A stretch of DNA of 64,000 nt from Pandoraea commovens (GCF_902459615.1 NZ_CABPSA010000006.1:62001-126000); one strand, 5' to 3'. Counted from the first letter of the stretch, positions 18,443 to 31,227 are shown. Notes: generated by a model not told the origin, from the sequence alone. Made by a program: numbers and translations.

Positions 18443-19471
18443 TCAGACGAGCTTCTTTTCCGCCAGTTCGCTCTTGAGGTAGCCGTAGTAGATGGGCGCG
18501 GCGATCAACCCCGGTAGGCCGAATGCGGCCTCCATCACGATCATGGCCAGCAGCAGCTCCCAGGCACGCGACTGAATCTGCGTGCCGACGATGCGCGCGT
18601 TCAGGAAGTATTCGAGCTTGTGGATGACGATCAGGAAGACCAGCGCCGAGATCGCCACATACAGCGACACCGACAGACCGAGTACCACGATGAACGTGTT
18701 CGAGATCAGGTTGCCGACGACCGGCAGCAGGCCGACCACGAACGTCACCACGATCATCGTCTTGCGCAGCGGCAGGTGGATGCCGAACAACGGCAAGATA
18801 CCGATCAGGAAGATGGCCGTGAAAACCGTGTTGATGAGCGAGATCTTCACCTGTGCGAAGACGATACGACGGAAGGCGTCGCCGAAGAGCGTCACGCGGC
18901 GGGTGAGTGCGGCGGCCAGCGGGCGCATGTGCTGCACCGGACGCACCGTCGACAGCGCCACGAGCGCGCCGAGCACCAGCCCGACGATGATGTGCACCAT
19001 CGCGTTCAGCGCTTCCTTGCCGACAAGCGACATCTCCTGCGTGTGATCCTTCAGGAATTCCGTCACGGCCTGATGAATGTCGTCGGTATCCGCAGGTAGA
19101 CGGTCGGTCACCCACATCGGCAGTTGCGAGCGCGCCTGCTCGATTGCCTCCATCATGCGGCCATTGATGTGTTCGAGGTGCCCCGCGTCGCTGCGGAAGA
19201 AGGTGATGATGCCGAACACCAGCGCCGTCATGAGGGCGACGATGAGTGCCGAGAGCAAGGCCACGGCGACCAGCCGTGCCCGCTCGCTGGAGATGCGCAA
19301 TTGCAGGCGCGGCCCCAGCACATGGACAAGCTGATACACCACCATGCCCGCCAGCACCGCCGACAGCAGGTGGATACCGAGGATCAGCCAGAGGGCCACC
19401 GCCGCGAAGACATAACTTGCGGCTTCGACCCAGAAGTTCCGGTCCGGAGTCCAGCCAGAGCGCGGTTCCAT
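18443..19471 (-). CDS. AI-2E family (PerM-like) transporter
   Basis: 342 residues, about seven to eight membrane segments in the AI-2E/PerM arrangement: two at the N-terminus, a cytosolic or periplasmic helical insertion (about 95-150), then a C-terminal block with FLIGILPLFGIHLPL, VTFVVGLLPVVGNLISN and a final FGLPGLIAAPIYYGYLKSEL. The family includes AI-2 exporters and Na/H antiporters; substrate is unknown. It lies 27 bases after uvrA on the same strand. Confidence 0.9.
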   Translation of the reverse strand: MEPRSGWTPDRNFWVEAASYVFAAVALWLILGIHLLSAVLAGMVVYQLVHVLGPRLQLRISSERARLVAVALLSALIVALMTALVFGIITFFRSDAGHLEHINGRMMEAIEQARSQLPMWVTDRLPADTDDIHQAVTEFLKDHTQEMSLVGKEALNAMVHIIVGLVLGALVALSTVRPVQHMRPLAAALTRRVTLFGDAFRRIVFAQVKISLINTVFTAIFLIGILPLFGIHLPLRKTMIVVTFVVGLLPVVGNLISNTFIVVLGLSVSLYVAISALVFLIVIHKLEYFLNARIVGTQIQSRAWELLLAMIVMEAAFGLPGLIAAPIYYGYLKSELAEKKLV

Positions 19472-19498
19472 GAGATGACGTCCTTTTCCGATGAAGCG

Positions 19499-22363
<2,865 letters not shown>

Positions 22364-22823
22364 TGACGGTTCCGGGTCGTCGCCGAGGAATCCGCGCGGC
22401 GAATTGTCGCGGGGCGGTTTCCGGCCCCCAAGAGCCTGAGTTTCCCGGGACGTCGGACCGCGCCGGCACGGCGTTGGCCGGGCATCGACGCAGCAGGCGG
22501 CGGGAGCGGTCGGGCGGGCCGCTGGGGGGAAATCAGGGCGGCTAAACCTGCTAATATACCTAAGTTTGATTGCCGGGGCTGATCCCTGCTGACGGGCTGC
22601 CTCGGGCGCCGATGCGGCATGGGAGGCAGATGGGGACGAACCGCCCGATTTCCAGAGGCTGGCGTCCGACCGTTCTGCCAAGCCTAGCGGGCCTGTTGGG
22701 CATTCCGGACCCTACCGGGTCTCGTTTGCGAACCTGCCAGGCGGGGCGACACACCCCGTCGTCCGAATGCAAACATCAGACAATTCCGAGGCCGCAAGCG
22801 CTTTTTCCATCTCTCAGGACGTA
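22364..22823. promoter_or_regulatory. uvrA / MFS divergent intergenic region
   Basis: 460 bases with no supportable gene. A short AT-rich patch around 22545-22575 holds TATATT on the minus strand and TAATAT on the plus strand and is the likely promoter area for both genes. No LexA box was seen. The in-frame ATG at 22767 for the MFS gene has no ribosome site. Confidence 0.4.
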
Positions 22824-24047
22824 ATGTCGACTGATTCCGTGACTTCCGCATCTCCTGCCTCGACACGCGGCCGAGGGGGCCGCATGACCCCGCTAGAAGT
22901 GCGCGCCAGCGCGTCGCTCGCGGGGATTTTTGCATTGCGCATGCTCGGGCTGTTCCTGATCATGCCGGTGTTCTCGGTCTTCGCACAGACGATTCCGGGC
23001 GGTAACGACACCTTCCTTGTCGGCCTGGCCATCGGTATCTACGGTCTGACGCAATCCCTGCTCTATATCCCGTACGGGTGGGCGTCCGATCGCCTCGGGC
23101 GCAAGCCTGTGATCATCTTCGGACTGATCGTGTTCGCGATCGGCTCGCTGGTGGCGGCGATGGCGCACGATCTGACGTGGATCATCGTCGGCCGCGCGAT
23201 TCAGGGGGCCGGGGCGATCTCGTCGGCCGTCATGGCCTGTGTGGCGGATCTGACGAGCGACGCGAACCGTACCAAGGCGATGGCGATGATCGGTGGCAGC
23301 ATCGGCGTGTCGTTTGCCGTGGCTATCGTGTGTGCGCCGTTCCTGTATCACTGGCTGGGCATGAGCGGCTTGTTCTCGGCCATCGGCATACTTGCGGTGC
23401 TGGCGATTTTCGTGGTGCTGTGGGTGGTGCCCACGCCGCCCATCCACGCCAAGGCTGGGCCTGCGCCATTCTCGGAAGTGCTGCATAACCCGGAACTGCT
23501 GCGTCTGAACTTCGGCGTGTTCGTGCTGCACGCGACGCAGACGGCGCTCTTCGTGGCGATGCCGCGCATGCTGGTCGCGGCCGGATTGCCGGTGGCGCAG
23601 CACTGGGAGATTTACCTGCCGGTGATGGGGCTGTCGTTCATCGCGATGGTGCCCGCGATCATCGCCGCGGAAAAGCGCGGCAAGATGAAGGCCGTGCTGC
23701 TCTCGGCGATTGCACTGGTGGCCATTGCGCAGGTGGCGCTCGGCGGATTGCCGCCGACGGTCGGTGTGATTGCCGTGGTGCTGTTCGTGTACTTCCTGGG
23801 CTTCAATGTGCTCGAAGCATCGCAACCGTCGCTGGTGTCGAAGCTGGCGCCGGGACAGCGTAAGGGCGCGGCTGTCGGGGTGTACAACACGACTCAGGCA
23901 CTCGGCTTGTTCTGCGGTGGAGCGCTAGGGGGTTTTCTGATGACCCACTACGGTCAAAACGCAATCTTCCTGACTTGTGCGGCCGGTGCTTTCGTGTGGC
24001 TTATAATCGCCGCACCGATGAGGACCCCTGCGCCTCGTCAATCCTGA
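22824..24047 (+). CDS. MFS transporter, YajR-like
   Basis: 407 residues with twelve hydrophobic segments. The MFS loop motif GWASDRLGRKPVII follows the second segment, and the fourth segment has GRAIQGAGAISSAVMACVADL, the antiporter-like motif C region. It resembles the YajR/EmrD-type drug-proton exporters; substrate unknown. The ATG at 22824 was preferred over 22767 because AGGA lies directly upstream. It is 30 bases before ssb. Confidence 0.87.
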   Translation: MSTDSVTSASPASTRGRGGRMTPLEVRASASLAGIFALRMLGLFLIMPVFSVFAQTIPGGNDTFLVGLAIGIYGLTQSLLYIPYGWASDRLGRKPVIIFGLIVFAIGSLVAAMAHDLTWIIVGRAIQGAGAISSAVMACVADLTSDANRTKAMAMIGGSIGVSFAVAIVCAPFLYHWLGMSGLFSAIGILAVLAIFVVLWVVPTPPIHAKAGPAPFSEVLHNPELLRLNFGVFVLHATQTALFVAMPRMLVAAGLPVAQHWEIYLPVMGLSFIAMVPAIIAAEKRGKMKAVLLSAIALVAIAQVALGGLPPTVGVIAVVLFVYFLGFNVLEASQPSLVSKLAPGQRKGAAVGVYNTTQALGLFCGGALGGFLMTHYGQNAIFLTCAAGAFVWLIIAAPMRTPAPRQS

Positions 24048-24077
24048 TCGGATTTCAGCAATACCGGAGAAAGATTT

Positions 24078-24590
24078 ATGGCATCAGTCAACAAAGTGAT
24101 TCTGGTCGGCAATCTGGGTGCCGACCCCGAAGTCCGCTACATGCCGAGCGGCGATGCGGTTGCGAACATTCGTCTGGCGACGACCGACCGTTACAAGGAC
24201 AAGCAGTCCGGCGAATTCAAGGAAATGACGGAATGGCACCGTGTGTCGTTCTTCGGCCGTCTGGCGGAGATCGTCAACGAGTACCTGAAGAAGGGCTCGT
24301 CGGTGTACATCGAAGGCCGTATCCGTACGCGCAAGTACCAGGCGCAGGACGGCACGGAGCGTTACAGCACGGAAATCGTGGCTGACCAGATGCAGATGCT
24401 GGGTGGCCGTAGCGGCGGCGGTGAAGGTGGCGGCGGTGGCGGCTACTCGCGCGGCGGTGGTGGCGACGAAGGCGGTGGCGGCGGTTACTCGCGTGGTGGC
24501 GGCGGTGGCGGCGGCGGTGCCCGTCAGCAAGCCCCGGCCAAGCAATCCGGCGGCGGTTTCGACGACATGGACGACGATATTCCGTTCTGA
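24078..24590 (+). CDS. ssb: Single-stranded DNA-binding protein
   Basis: 170 residues. An OB fold spans about 1-110 ([52 protein letters not shown]). A glycine-rich disordered linker follows (about 112-150, with repeated GGYSRGGG). The acidic tip DDDIPF is the docking site for replication and repair proteins. GGAGAAAG precedes the ATG. The uvrA-ssb neighbourhood is conserved in many proteobacteria. Confidence 0.97.
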   Translation: MASVNKVILVGNLGADPEVRYMPSGDAVANIRLATTDRYKDKQSGEFKEMTEWHRVSFFGRLAEIVNEYLKKGSSVYIEGRIRTRKYQAQDGTERYSTEIVADQMQMLGGRSGGGEGGGGGGYSRGGGGDEGGGGGYSRGGGGGGGGARQQAPAKQSGGGFDDMDDDIPF

Positions 24591-24626
24591 GTCGAGACGA
24601 CCGGGGCGAAATCTCGCCCCGTCGAC

Positions 24627-24661
24627 AAAACCCGGCAAGCGTTGCGCTGCCGGGTTTTTTT
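24627..24661 (+). terminator. Rho-independent terminator of ssb
   Basis: CCCGGCA and TGCCGGG pair around AGCGTTGCGC, flanked by AAAA and a run of seven T. Confidence 0.92.
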
Positions 24662-24791
24662 GCGTCCATACGTTCACTCACCAGTACGCCCGTACGCCCG
24701 GCAACAAAACGAAACAAAACTCATTGAGTCTCGACACCGTCCCGCCCCGGGTCTCTCTACCATTCGTGGAGACACCATCGGGTCGGAACGC

Positions 24792-26000
24792 ATGAAGATT
24801 CTTTACACCAACTTTCACGTCGGTTGCGGCGGCGGGCAGGACACCTACGTCCGGGAACTCGCGCTCGCCATGAGCCGCGACCATGAGATCACTGTCGCTA
24901 CGCCTCCCGGTAGCTGGCTCGGTGAGCAGATCAAGCGGCTGCCGCGCATCACTTCGGTCGACATCGATTTCAAACCACGCTGGTATCGCTTCTGGCAAGA
25001 GACGCTGCGCCTGCGTCGGCTGATTCGCGAGCACCGCTTCGATGTCGTGCACGTCAACGGTTCTCCCGATCATCGTCAGGTCATGCTGGCCGTCGCCGGG
25101 CTGACGGTGCGCCCGGAAATCGTCTTCACCAAACACAACACCTATCCCGTCAACTCGTTCGGCAACTGGTTGCGCGCGAGTTTCGGCACGAGCCGGACCA
25201 TCGCCGTGAGCGATTACGTCCGCACGATGCTCAGACGCGAGTCGTCCTATCCGAACATCGTGGTGATCAAACACGGCGTGCGTTCGCCGGGTGCCGAACT
25301 GCTCAACGAGGAGGAGCGCCTGCGCCGTCGCTCGGCTCTGCTCGGCGCAAGCGCAGACGACAGCATCGTGCTCGGCAGTGCGGCGGGCACGGGCGAGGCG
25401 AAGGGATGGGCCGACCTCGTCGTAGCGCTCACACTGTTGCCCGAAGCGACACGTCAGCGCTTTCGTGTCTGGCTCGCGGGCACCGAGCCGAGCATCGAGC
25501 AACGTGCGATGGTCGAGGAGTGCGGTCTCGACGCGCAGATCCTCTTCACAGGGCCGATCAACCACGTCCACCATCTGCTCGCAGCGACCGATGTCGCGTT
25601 CGTCCTCTCCTATCACGAGAGCCTGTCGTATGCGTGCCGCGAAGCGATGGCCGCTGGCTGTGCCAGCCTCGTGACGAAGGTCGGCGGACTGCCGGAAAAC
25701 GTTACCCCTTGGGTAGACGGCTGGATTGTGCCGCCGCGTGATCCGCAAGCCATCGCCAACGTGCTGATGCACATCGCCGACAAACCGGAGCGCATGCGGC
25801 ACATGGGGCACATGGCACGGATGAAGGGACGCACCGAGTTCGATTTCGACGATTTCGTCGGGGCGACCTACGGCGTGTATCTGGACGCCACCGCCGCGCG
25901 CGTCAGGTCGCAACCCCCGACGCGCGCGAATCTCTCGATGCGTCAGTGGCTCCGCATTGCACTGCGTCGTCAGAGACGCAATCAGAAGCGAGCCGCCTGA
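24792..26000 (+). CDS. Glycosyltransferase family 4 (GT-B)
   Basis: 402 residues. The N-terminal Rossmann-like half carries the glycine-rich FHVGCGGGQDTYVRELA loop. The C-terminal half carries the nucleotide-sugar region LLAATDVAFVLSYHESLSYACREAMAAGCASLVTKVGGLPE, with the family's E-x7-E-like pattern. A basic C-terminal tail (RQRRNQKRAA) may attach to the membrane. It transfers a sugar to an unknown acceptor. The deacetylase gene begins 10 bases later, so the two likely act on the same surface glycan. Confidence 0.88.
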   Translation: MKILYTNFHVGCGGGQDTYVRELALAMSRDHEITVATPPGSWLGEQIKRLPRITSVDIDFKPRWYRFWQETLRLRRLIREHRFDVVHVNGSPDHRQVMLAVAGLTVRPEIVFTKHNTYPVNSFGNWLRASFGTSRTIAVSDYVRTMLRRESSYPNIVVIKHGVRSPGAELLNEEERLRRRSALLGASADDSIVLGSAAGTGEAKGWADLVVALTLLPEATRQRFRVWLAGTEPSIEQRAMVEECGLDAQILFTGPINHVHHLLAATDVAFVLSYHESLSYACREAMAAGCASLVTKVGGLPENVTPWVDGWIVPPRDPQAIANVLMHIADKPERMRHMGHMARMKGRTEFDFDDFVGATYGVYLDATAARVRSQPPTRANLSMRQWLRIALRRQRRNQKRAA

Positions 26001-26010
26001 GGCCCCTGCC

Positions 26011-26712
26011 ATGTCGGTTCCGATTCTGATGTATCACCAGATTTGCACAGTGCCGCCGCACGACAATCCGCTGCGCGGGCTGTGCGTCGACCCCGATACG
26101 TTTGCGTCGCAGATGGCCTGGCTTCGCCGCTTCGGCTATCAGGGCCTGAGCATGTGCGAGCTTCAGTTGTATCTTCGTGCACCGGGGCGCGCCAAAGTGT
26201 TCGGCATCACGTTCGACGACGGCTTCCAGAACGTCTTCGATCACGCGATGCCGGTGCTCGATTCGGTGGGCTTCACGGCGACCTGCTATTTCGTGGCAGA
26301 TCATCTGGGCGGGACCAATCACTGGGACGCCCACCTCGTCCCGTCCCCCGCGCCGCTCATGGACCGCGACCGGCTCCTGACGTGGATGCGTCGCGGGCAC
26401 GAGGTCGGCGCGCACACGCTCAATCACGTGTCGCTGCCGGACCCGACGCTGGACGACGCTGCGGCAGAGATCGTCGGCGCCAAGCACCAACTCGAATCGA
26501 TTTGCGGGACGAACATCGAGGCGTTCTGCTACCCGTATGGCAACGTCACCCGACACGTGCGCGACATCGTCGAGCGCGCCGGGTATCGCAACGCCACGAC
26601 CACGCGACGCGGTCGGGTCGACCGTGACGACGACCCCTTCCTTCTGCCCCGTCTCGCCGTCGCGCCGGATGTCGGCCCCTTCCGCCTGTTGTTCAAGTGT
26701 CTGGCGAGCTAG
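26011..26712 (+). CDS. Polysaccharide deacetylase (NodB homology, CE4)
   Basis: 233 residues. NodB motifs: MYHQI near the N-terminus, TFDDGFQN (motif 1 with the metal/catalytic Asp pair), HTLNH (motif 2, metal histidines), and CYPYG (motif 3). It removes N- or O-acetyl groups from a polysaccharide. No signal peptide is visible, so it may act at the cytoplasmic face on a lipid-linked glycan made by the preceding glycosyltransferase. That pathway is inferred. Confidence 0.88.
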   Translation: MSVPILMYHQICTVPPHDNPLRGLCVDPDTFASQMAWLRRFGYQGLSMCELQLYLRAPGRAKVFGITFDDGFQNVFDHAMPVLDSVGFTATCYFVADHLGGTNHWDAHLVPSPAPLMDRDRLLTWMRRGHEVGAHTLNHVSLPDPTLDDAAAEIVGAKHQLESICGTNIEAFCYPYGNVTRHVRDIVERAGYRNATTTRRGRVDRDDDPFLLPRLAVAPDVGPFRLLFKCLAS

Positions 26713-26873
26713 CGCACGCCGCATCAAATCGGGACGGTCGACCGTCCGTCGGAACACTGCCCGCCTGACTGATCCCATACACGCAGCCTGCGGGATTTGT
26801 GTCGCTTTTTTGGTCCATTAGGTGAAACGGAAAGCGGGTATTCTTGCGTTTTTCCCAAATCTCACCGTAAGCC

Positions 26874-29216
26874 ATGAGCCGTTTCCCCAAACTTCATCTG
26901 CGCGACGGGGACGGTTTTCGCTGGCTCGGCGCGTGCCTGCTGCTCGGTGGGTTGTTCGTCCTGCTCACCCCGGCGGCGCGGGCTGCAACGCCCACTGCAC
27001 CCGCGACACCCGGGACGATCTGTCGCGTCGAAGGCGGCGATCCGGGCCGTCCGTCGGTCGGGTTGGTGCTTTCGGGCGGCGGTGCGCGAGGCTACGCACA
27101 CCTCGGCGTGCTCAAGGTGCTCGAAGACAATCGCATTCCGGTGGACTGCGTCGCGGCGACGAGCATGGGCGCAGTCGTCGGCGGCTTGTACGCGAGCGGC
27201 CTGAGTGCGTCCGACATGCGCGCTCGTCTCGAACACGTGAACCTCGCGGACGTTGCGTTCGACGTCACCGATCGCAGCGATCTTCCGCAGTCGCAGCGCG
27301 AAGACGAGCGTTACTACGTCGATAGCTTCTCCCTTGGCTTCGGTCGCAACGGCTTCCAGTTGCCGTCGGGGCTGGTGCATGGCAACCGGCTTCAGGCCCT
27401 GTTGCAGGAGTGGACGCCGAACATCGGCGGCTCAGTGTCGTTCGACAAGCTCCCCGTGCCGTTCCGCGCGATTGCCGCCGACTTGCAGACCGGCCAGATG
27501 GTCGTGCTCGATCACGGCTCGTTGCCGCAGGCCATTCGCGCGAGCATGGCGCTGCCCGGTCTCTTCTCGCCGGTGGACGTCAATGGCCGCACGCTGGTCG
27601 ACGGCGGCATCGTCAGCAACCTGCCGATCGAGACGGCGCGCTCGATGGGGGCGGATGTCGTGATTGCCGTGGACATCGGCTCGCCGCTGCGCCCGCTGAA
27701 CGCGCTGTCGTCGCCAGCGGACGTGTTCCAGCAAATGGTCGGCATTCTGATTCGCCAGAACGTGGCGCGCCAGCGCGAGCAGCTTCGCGCAACCGACGTG
27801 CTGATTCAGCCCGATCTCGGCCGTCTGACATTCACCGACTTCGAGAACGCGCCACAGGGCATCGCGGCGGGCGAAGCCGCTGCACAGGCCGCGCTGCCAC
27901 AGCTTCAGCGGCTCGCGCTGAGTCCTGAGCAATATGCCACGTGGCGTGCTGCGCACGGCAAGGCGGCGGCGCAAGCGGTACGCATCACGAAGGTCGAGAT
28001 CAACTCGCGCGGGGTGGTGCCAGCGAAGCGCATCCGGGCGGCGCTGCATGTAAAGGAGGGCGACGTCTACGATCCGGCCGCAGTGAACAAGGATCTGCTC
28101 GCGCTCGTCAACGAGGACGATTTCGAGAGCGTCACGCAGCAAATGGTGGAAGAGAACGGCGAGCACAAGCTCGTCATCACCGCACAGGAAAAGCGCTGGG
28201 GACCGAACTTCCTGCTGTTCGGCCTCGGCTTGTCGGCGACGTCGAAGGAAGAGGGCAGCTTCCGTCTGCACCTCGGCTATCGCCGTCCGTGGTTGACGAG
28301 CAGCGGTCTCGAAGCCCGTGCCGACGCCACGCTCGGCAGCGACGTCCTAGCGTTTCATGGTGAGTTGCGTCAACCGTTCGCCAACCCGTGGGGCGCTTAC
28401 ATCGCGCCGTACGTGGAGATTCAGCGCCGTCACGCCAACGTGTACGACGAGTCGGGCGATATCAGACTCACGCGGTATCGCCTCACCACGGAGCGTGCCG
28501 GTGTCGACATTGGCTTCCCGATAGCGACGCTGGGCGACTTCCGTGTCGGTCTGGTGTATGCGCACGGCACGGCGGTGCCTCAATACAACCTGCCGATCGG
28601 CAACGATGACGACGATACACAGTCGACGCAGCAACTGCTCTTCCCCGACATTTACGGACGTCAGTTGAGCGCTCGCGCAAAGCTGGTGATCGACCAGCTC
28701 GACGACCCGCAATTCGCCCGTCGCGGTTACTTCACGGAGTTGCGCGCAGAGCGGTCGTTGTTCGCGGGAAGCAACAGCTACACCGAGGTGTACGGCAAGG
28801 GCATGGTGGCGATGAGCTACGGGCGACACAGCGTGAGCGCCACGGTGGAGGCGGGCAACAACTTCGGCGGCACCAACGTGACGAACCCGCTCGGCTTCAC
28901 GCTCGGTGGCTTCCAGCACTTGTCCGCGTACGCCGCAGATCAGTTGGCGGGCAATTCCATGATGTACGGGAACATCACGTACATGAACCGGATTGCGTCG
29001 TTCAGCGCATCGCCGATCCGGCGTCTGTTCGTCGGGGTGAGCGTGGAAGCGGGCAATGTCTGGGCGGTGGACGACTCCTTCGGCAGCGGTTCGCTCAAGC
29101 GCAGCGTCACCGTCTTTACCGCACTCACGACGTCGTTCGGCCCGATCTACTTCGGTGTGGCGTTCGCGCCGGGCGGACGCAACAACGTCTACTTCCAGCT
29201 GGGACGTACGTATTGA
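26874..29216 (+). CDS. Patatin-like phospholipase autotransporter (PlpD/FplA type, type Vd)
   Basis: 780 residues. A signal peptide ends near residue 38 (AARA). The patatin domain (about 60-330) has the oxyanion loop GGGARG (68-73), the nucleophile S97 in TSMGAV and the partner D243 in VDGG. A POTRA-like segment (about 370-435) and a 16-strand outer-membrane barrel (about 440-780), ending FQLGRTY, follow. This is the single-chain type Vd system, where a lipase is carried to the surface by its own barrel. The role is phospholipase A-like, possibly a virulence or competition factor. It is convergent with the sensor kinase, 6 bases apart. Confidence 0.9.
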   Translation: MSRFPKLHLRDGDGFRWLGACLLLGGLFVLLTPAARAATPTAPATPGTICRVEGGDPGRPSVGLVLSGGGARGYAHLGVLKVLEDNRIPVDCVAATSMGAVVGGLYASGLSASDMRARLEHVNLADVAFDVTDRSDLPQSQREDERYYVDSFSLGFGRNGFQLPSGLVHGNRLQALLQEWTPNIGGSVSFDKLPVPFRAIAADLQTGQMVVLDHGSLPQAIRASMALPGLFSPVDVNGRTLVDGGIVSNLPIETARSMGADVVIAVDIGSPLRPLNALSSPADVFQQMVGILIRQNVARQREQLRATDVLIQPDLGRLTFTDFENAPQGIAAGEAAAQAALPQLQRLALSPEQYATWRAAHGKAAAQAVRITKVEINSRGVVPAKRIRAALHVKEGDVYDPAAVNKDLLALVNEDDFESVTQQMVEENGEHKLVITAQEKRWGPNFLLFGLGLSATSKEEGSFRLHLGYRRPWLTSSGLEARADATLGSDVLAFHGELRQPFANPWGAYIAPYVEIQRRHANVYDESGDIRLTRYRLTTERAGVDIGFPIATLGDFRVGLVYAHGTAVPQYNLPIGNDDDDTQSTQQLLFPDIYGRQLSARAKLVIDQLDDPQFARRGYFTELRAERSLFAGSNSYTEVYGKGMVAMSYGRHSVSATVEAGNNFGGTNVTNPLGFTLGGFQHLSAYAADQLAGNSMMYGNITYMNRIASFSASPIRRLFVGVSVEAGNVWAVDDSFGSGSLKRSVTVFTALTTSFGPIYFGVAFAPGGRNNVYFQLGRTY

Positions 29217-29222
29217 GTTGGC

Positions 29223-30362
29223 TTAAGACGTTACCGAGGGAGCGCCGGTGGGCGTGATGGCGGGCCAGCTGATTTCGAAGCGCGCCCCGCCCAGGGTGAC
29301 GGGATCGGTAGCGGCAACGTTGCCGTTATGTGCCTGCATGACCTGCTGCGTGATGGCGAGACCGAGTCCGTAACCGCCGGTGCGGCGGTCGAGTCGCACG
29401 AAAGCGTCGAAGATTCGTTTGCGGTCGTCCGGCGGAATGCCGGGGCCGTCGTCTTCCACGTAGATGCCGATGTTCCCGTGACGCAATTGCATCCCCACGA
29501 CGATGCGCGAGCGCGCATACCGGCTCGCATTGCGCAGCAGATTGCGCATGGCGTATGCCATCAGTCGTTTATCCATGACGACCTGATACGACGGCGCGAG
29601 ATTGCACTCCAACGTGATGTCGCGCTCGGCGTAGAGCAGGGAGGCGTCGCGTACCTGATTGGCGAACCAATGCGCAACCGACGTGGTTTCCAGATTCGAC
29701 TGAAGCGAGCTGTACTCCAGTCGCGCGAAAGTCAGACTCATGTCGATGAGTTCGTCGAGTTCGGTCACGTCCAGATCGATGCTCGCCAGCGCTTGCTGAC
29801 ATGCGTCGGCAGACGACGTCGGGTCGCGCAATATCTCGAGTGCGAAGCGCAGACGCGCGAGCGGTGTGCGCAGTTCGTGCGAGATGCCGTTGGTCAGATC
29901 GCGCTGTGTGGCGATCAGCTTTTCCATGCGCTCGGCCAGCGCGTTGAGCGTGCGCGCCAGCGGACCGATGATGACGCTGTACGACTCTTTAGCGCGCGTA
30001 TGGAAGCGGCCGCCGCTGAAGTCGATGGCACGCTCGCGCACCATCACGAGGTCGACCCAGACCGGGCGCATCCACCGATACGCGACGATGGCAGGCAACA
30101 GCAGCGTGCTCAGTACCACGGGCACCAGAAAATGGGCCGTCCCCAGACTCGTGCGCCATACGCTGTCCGGCGCGTTAAACAGGATGAAGAGCGCCGGGAC
30201 GGCGAGCACCAGCAGACAAAGCCCCAGCAGGTTCGTGTACGTGCGCACGAACAGCCGCGACCAACTCGGACGCCGGTCGGCGCGCGTGTCGGTCCATGAA
30301 CGACGAAATCGCTGCCACCGCAGCCGGCAGTATCGATAGGGCTGGAAAGGGTTGGCGGGCAT
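29223..30362 (-). CDS. Sensor histidine kinase, RstB-like
   Basis: 379 residues. There are two membrane segments (about 42-62 and 77-95) with only a short periplasmic loop between them, a HAMP-like linker, then a HisKA domain with H162 in NGISHELRTPLARLR and an HATPase domain with the N box NLLRNASRYA and G boxes VEDDGPGIP and GYGLGLAI. The tiny sensor loop suggests sensing within or near the membrane. It follows its response regulator by 39 bases. Confidence 0.92.
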   Translation of the reverse strand: MPANPFQPYRYCRLRWQRFRRSWTDTRADRRPSWSRLFVRTYTNLLGLCLLVLAVPALFILFNAPDSVWRTSLGTAHFLVPVVLSTLLLPAIVAYRWMRPVWVDLVMVRERAIDFSGGRFHTRAKESYSVIIGPLARTLNALAERMEKLIATQRDLTNGISHELRTPLARLRFALEILRDPTSSADACQQALASIDLDVTELDELIDMSLTFARLEYSSLQSNLETTSVAHWFANQVRDASLLYAERDITLECNLAPSYQVVMDKRLMAYAMRNLLRNASRYARSRIVVGMQLRHGNIGIYVEDDGPGIPPDDRKRIFDAFVRLDRRTGGYGLGLAITQQVMQAHNGNVAATDPVTLGGARFEISWPAITPTGAPSVTS

Positions 30363-30401
30363 GATGTGCGCCGGGCTGGCCGGTCGTGAGGTCGTGCCGG
30401 G

Positions 30402-31106
30402 TCAGTCCCAGCAGGATTTGTTGAGTTGATACCCCTTGCCGCGAACCGTCAGAATGCATTGCGGGGCGGTGGGATCGTCGTTGAGTTTGCGTCGCAGCTT
30501 GTAGATGCCGCCGTCCACCGAGCGGTCGATGCCGTCGAACTCCACGCCGCGCAAGTGACGCACCAGCGCGTCGCGCGTCACCACTTCACCCGCCGAGCAA
30601 GCGAGTGCCCAGAGCAGATCGAATTCGGCGGAGGTCAGGTCGGGCTGCTTGCCATTCGGCAGCGTGACGGACCGGGTGCCCCGGTCGATGCGGCACCGGC
30701 CGAGCGTGATGCTCTCCGGGGAGTTGCTCGCGGGAATGAGGTGCTCGTTGCGACGCAACTGCGCCTTGATGCGGGCGAGCAGCACACGCGGCTCCACCGG
30801 CTTGTGGACGTAATCGTCGGCGCCCAGCTCCAGTCCCAGCACTTCGTCGAATTCCTCGTCGCGCGCCGTCACCATGATGACGATGCCGCGATACTGCGCG
30901 CGTGCTTCACGACAAATCTCGAAGCCGTCCTTGCCCGGCAGATTGACGTCGAGAATCACCAGATCGGGGCGGCGGCGCAGGATCGTTTGCACGGCCCGAG
31001 CGCCATCTAGCACGCATTCGACCTGATAGCCGTGCTTCTGAAGGTAGCCGCAAACCAGGGCGGACAGACGGGCGTCGTCTTCAACGAGGAGGATGCGGGC
31101 GGACAT
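30402..31106 (-). CDS. OmpR/PhoB-type response regulator, RstA-like
   Basis: 234 residues. Receiver domain with acidic pair E9-D10, phosphorylated D53 in VILDVNLPGKDG, T in MVTARD and K in HKPVEP. C-terminal winged helix (about 135-230, LTSAEFDLLWALACSAGEVVTRDALV and VRGKGYQL). The ATG at 31106 starts at the canonical MSARILLVEDD; no clear ribosome site is seen, so the 5' end is less certain than the rest. It heads the two-gene operon. Confidence 0.92.
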   Translation of the reverse strand: MSARILLVEDDARLSALVCGYLQKHGYQVECVLDGARAVQTILRRRPDLVILDVNLPGKDGFEICREARAQYRGIVIMVTARDEEFDEVLGLELGADDYVHKPVEPRVLLARIKAQLRRNEHLIPASNSPESITLGRCRIDRGTRSVTLPNGKQPDLTSAEFDLLWALACSAGEVVTRDALVRHLRGVEFDGIDRSVDGGIYKLRRKLNDDPTAPQCILTVRGKGYQLNKSCWD

Positions 31107-31227
31107 GTGGATGCTGAAGGGAGATGGCGCGAGTGTAACGATTTCTGTCGCGCTGGTATTGCCTGGCGACAAAACTCGACAATTCTCCAACGTCGATGCG
31201 TTGTGTTTTCGGCATCTGCTTAATAAA

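Noticed and set aside
24410-24540. GGCGGCGGTGG-type short repeats, CRISPR-like at first sight
   Set aside because: They encode the glycine-rich linker of SSB in frame. There are no regular spacers.
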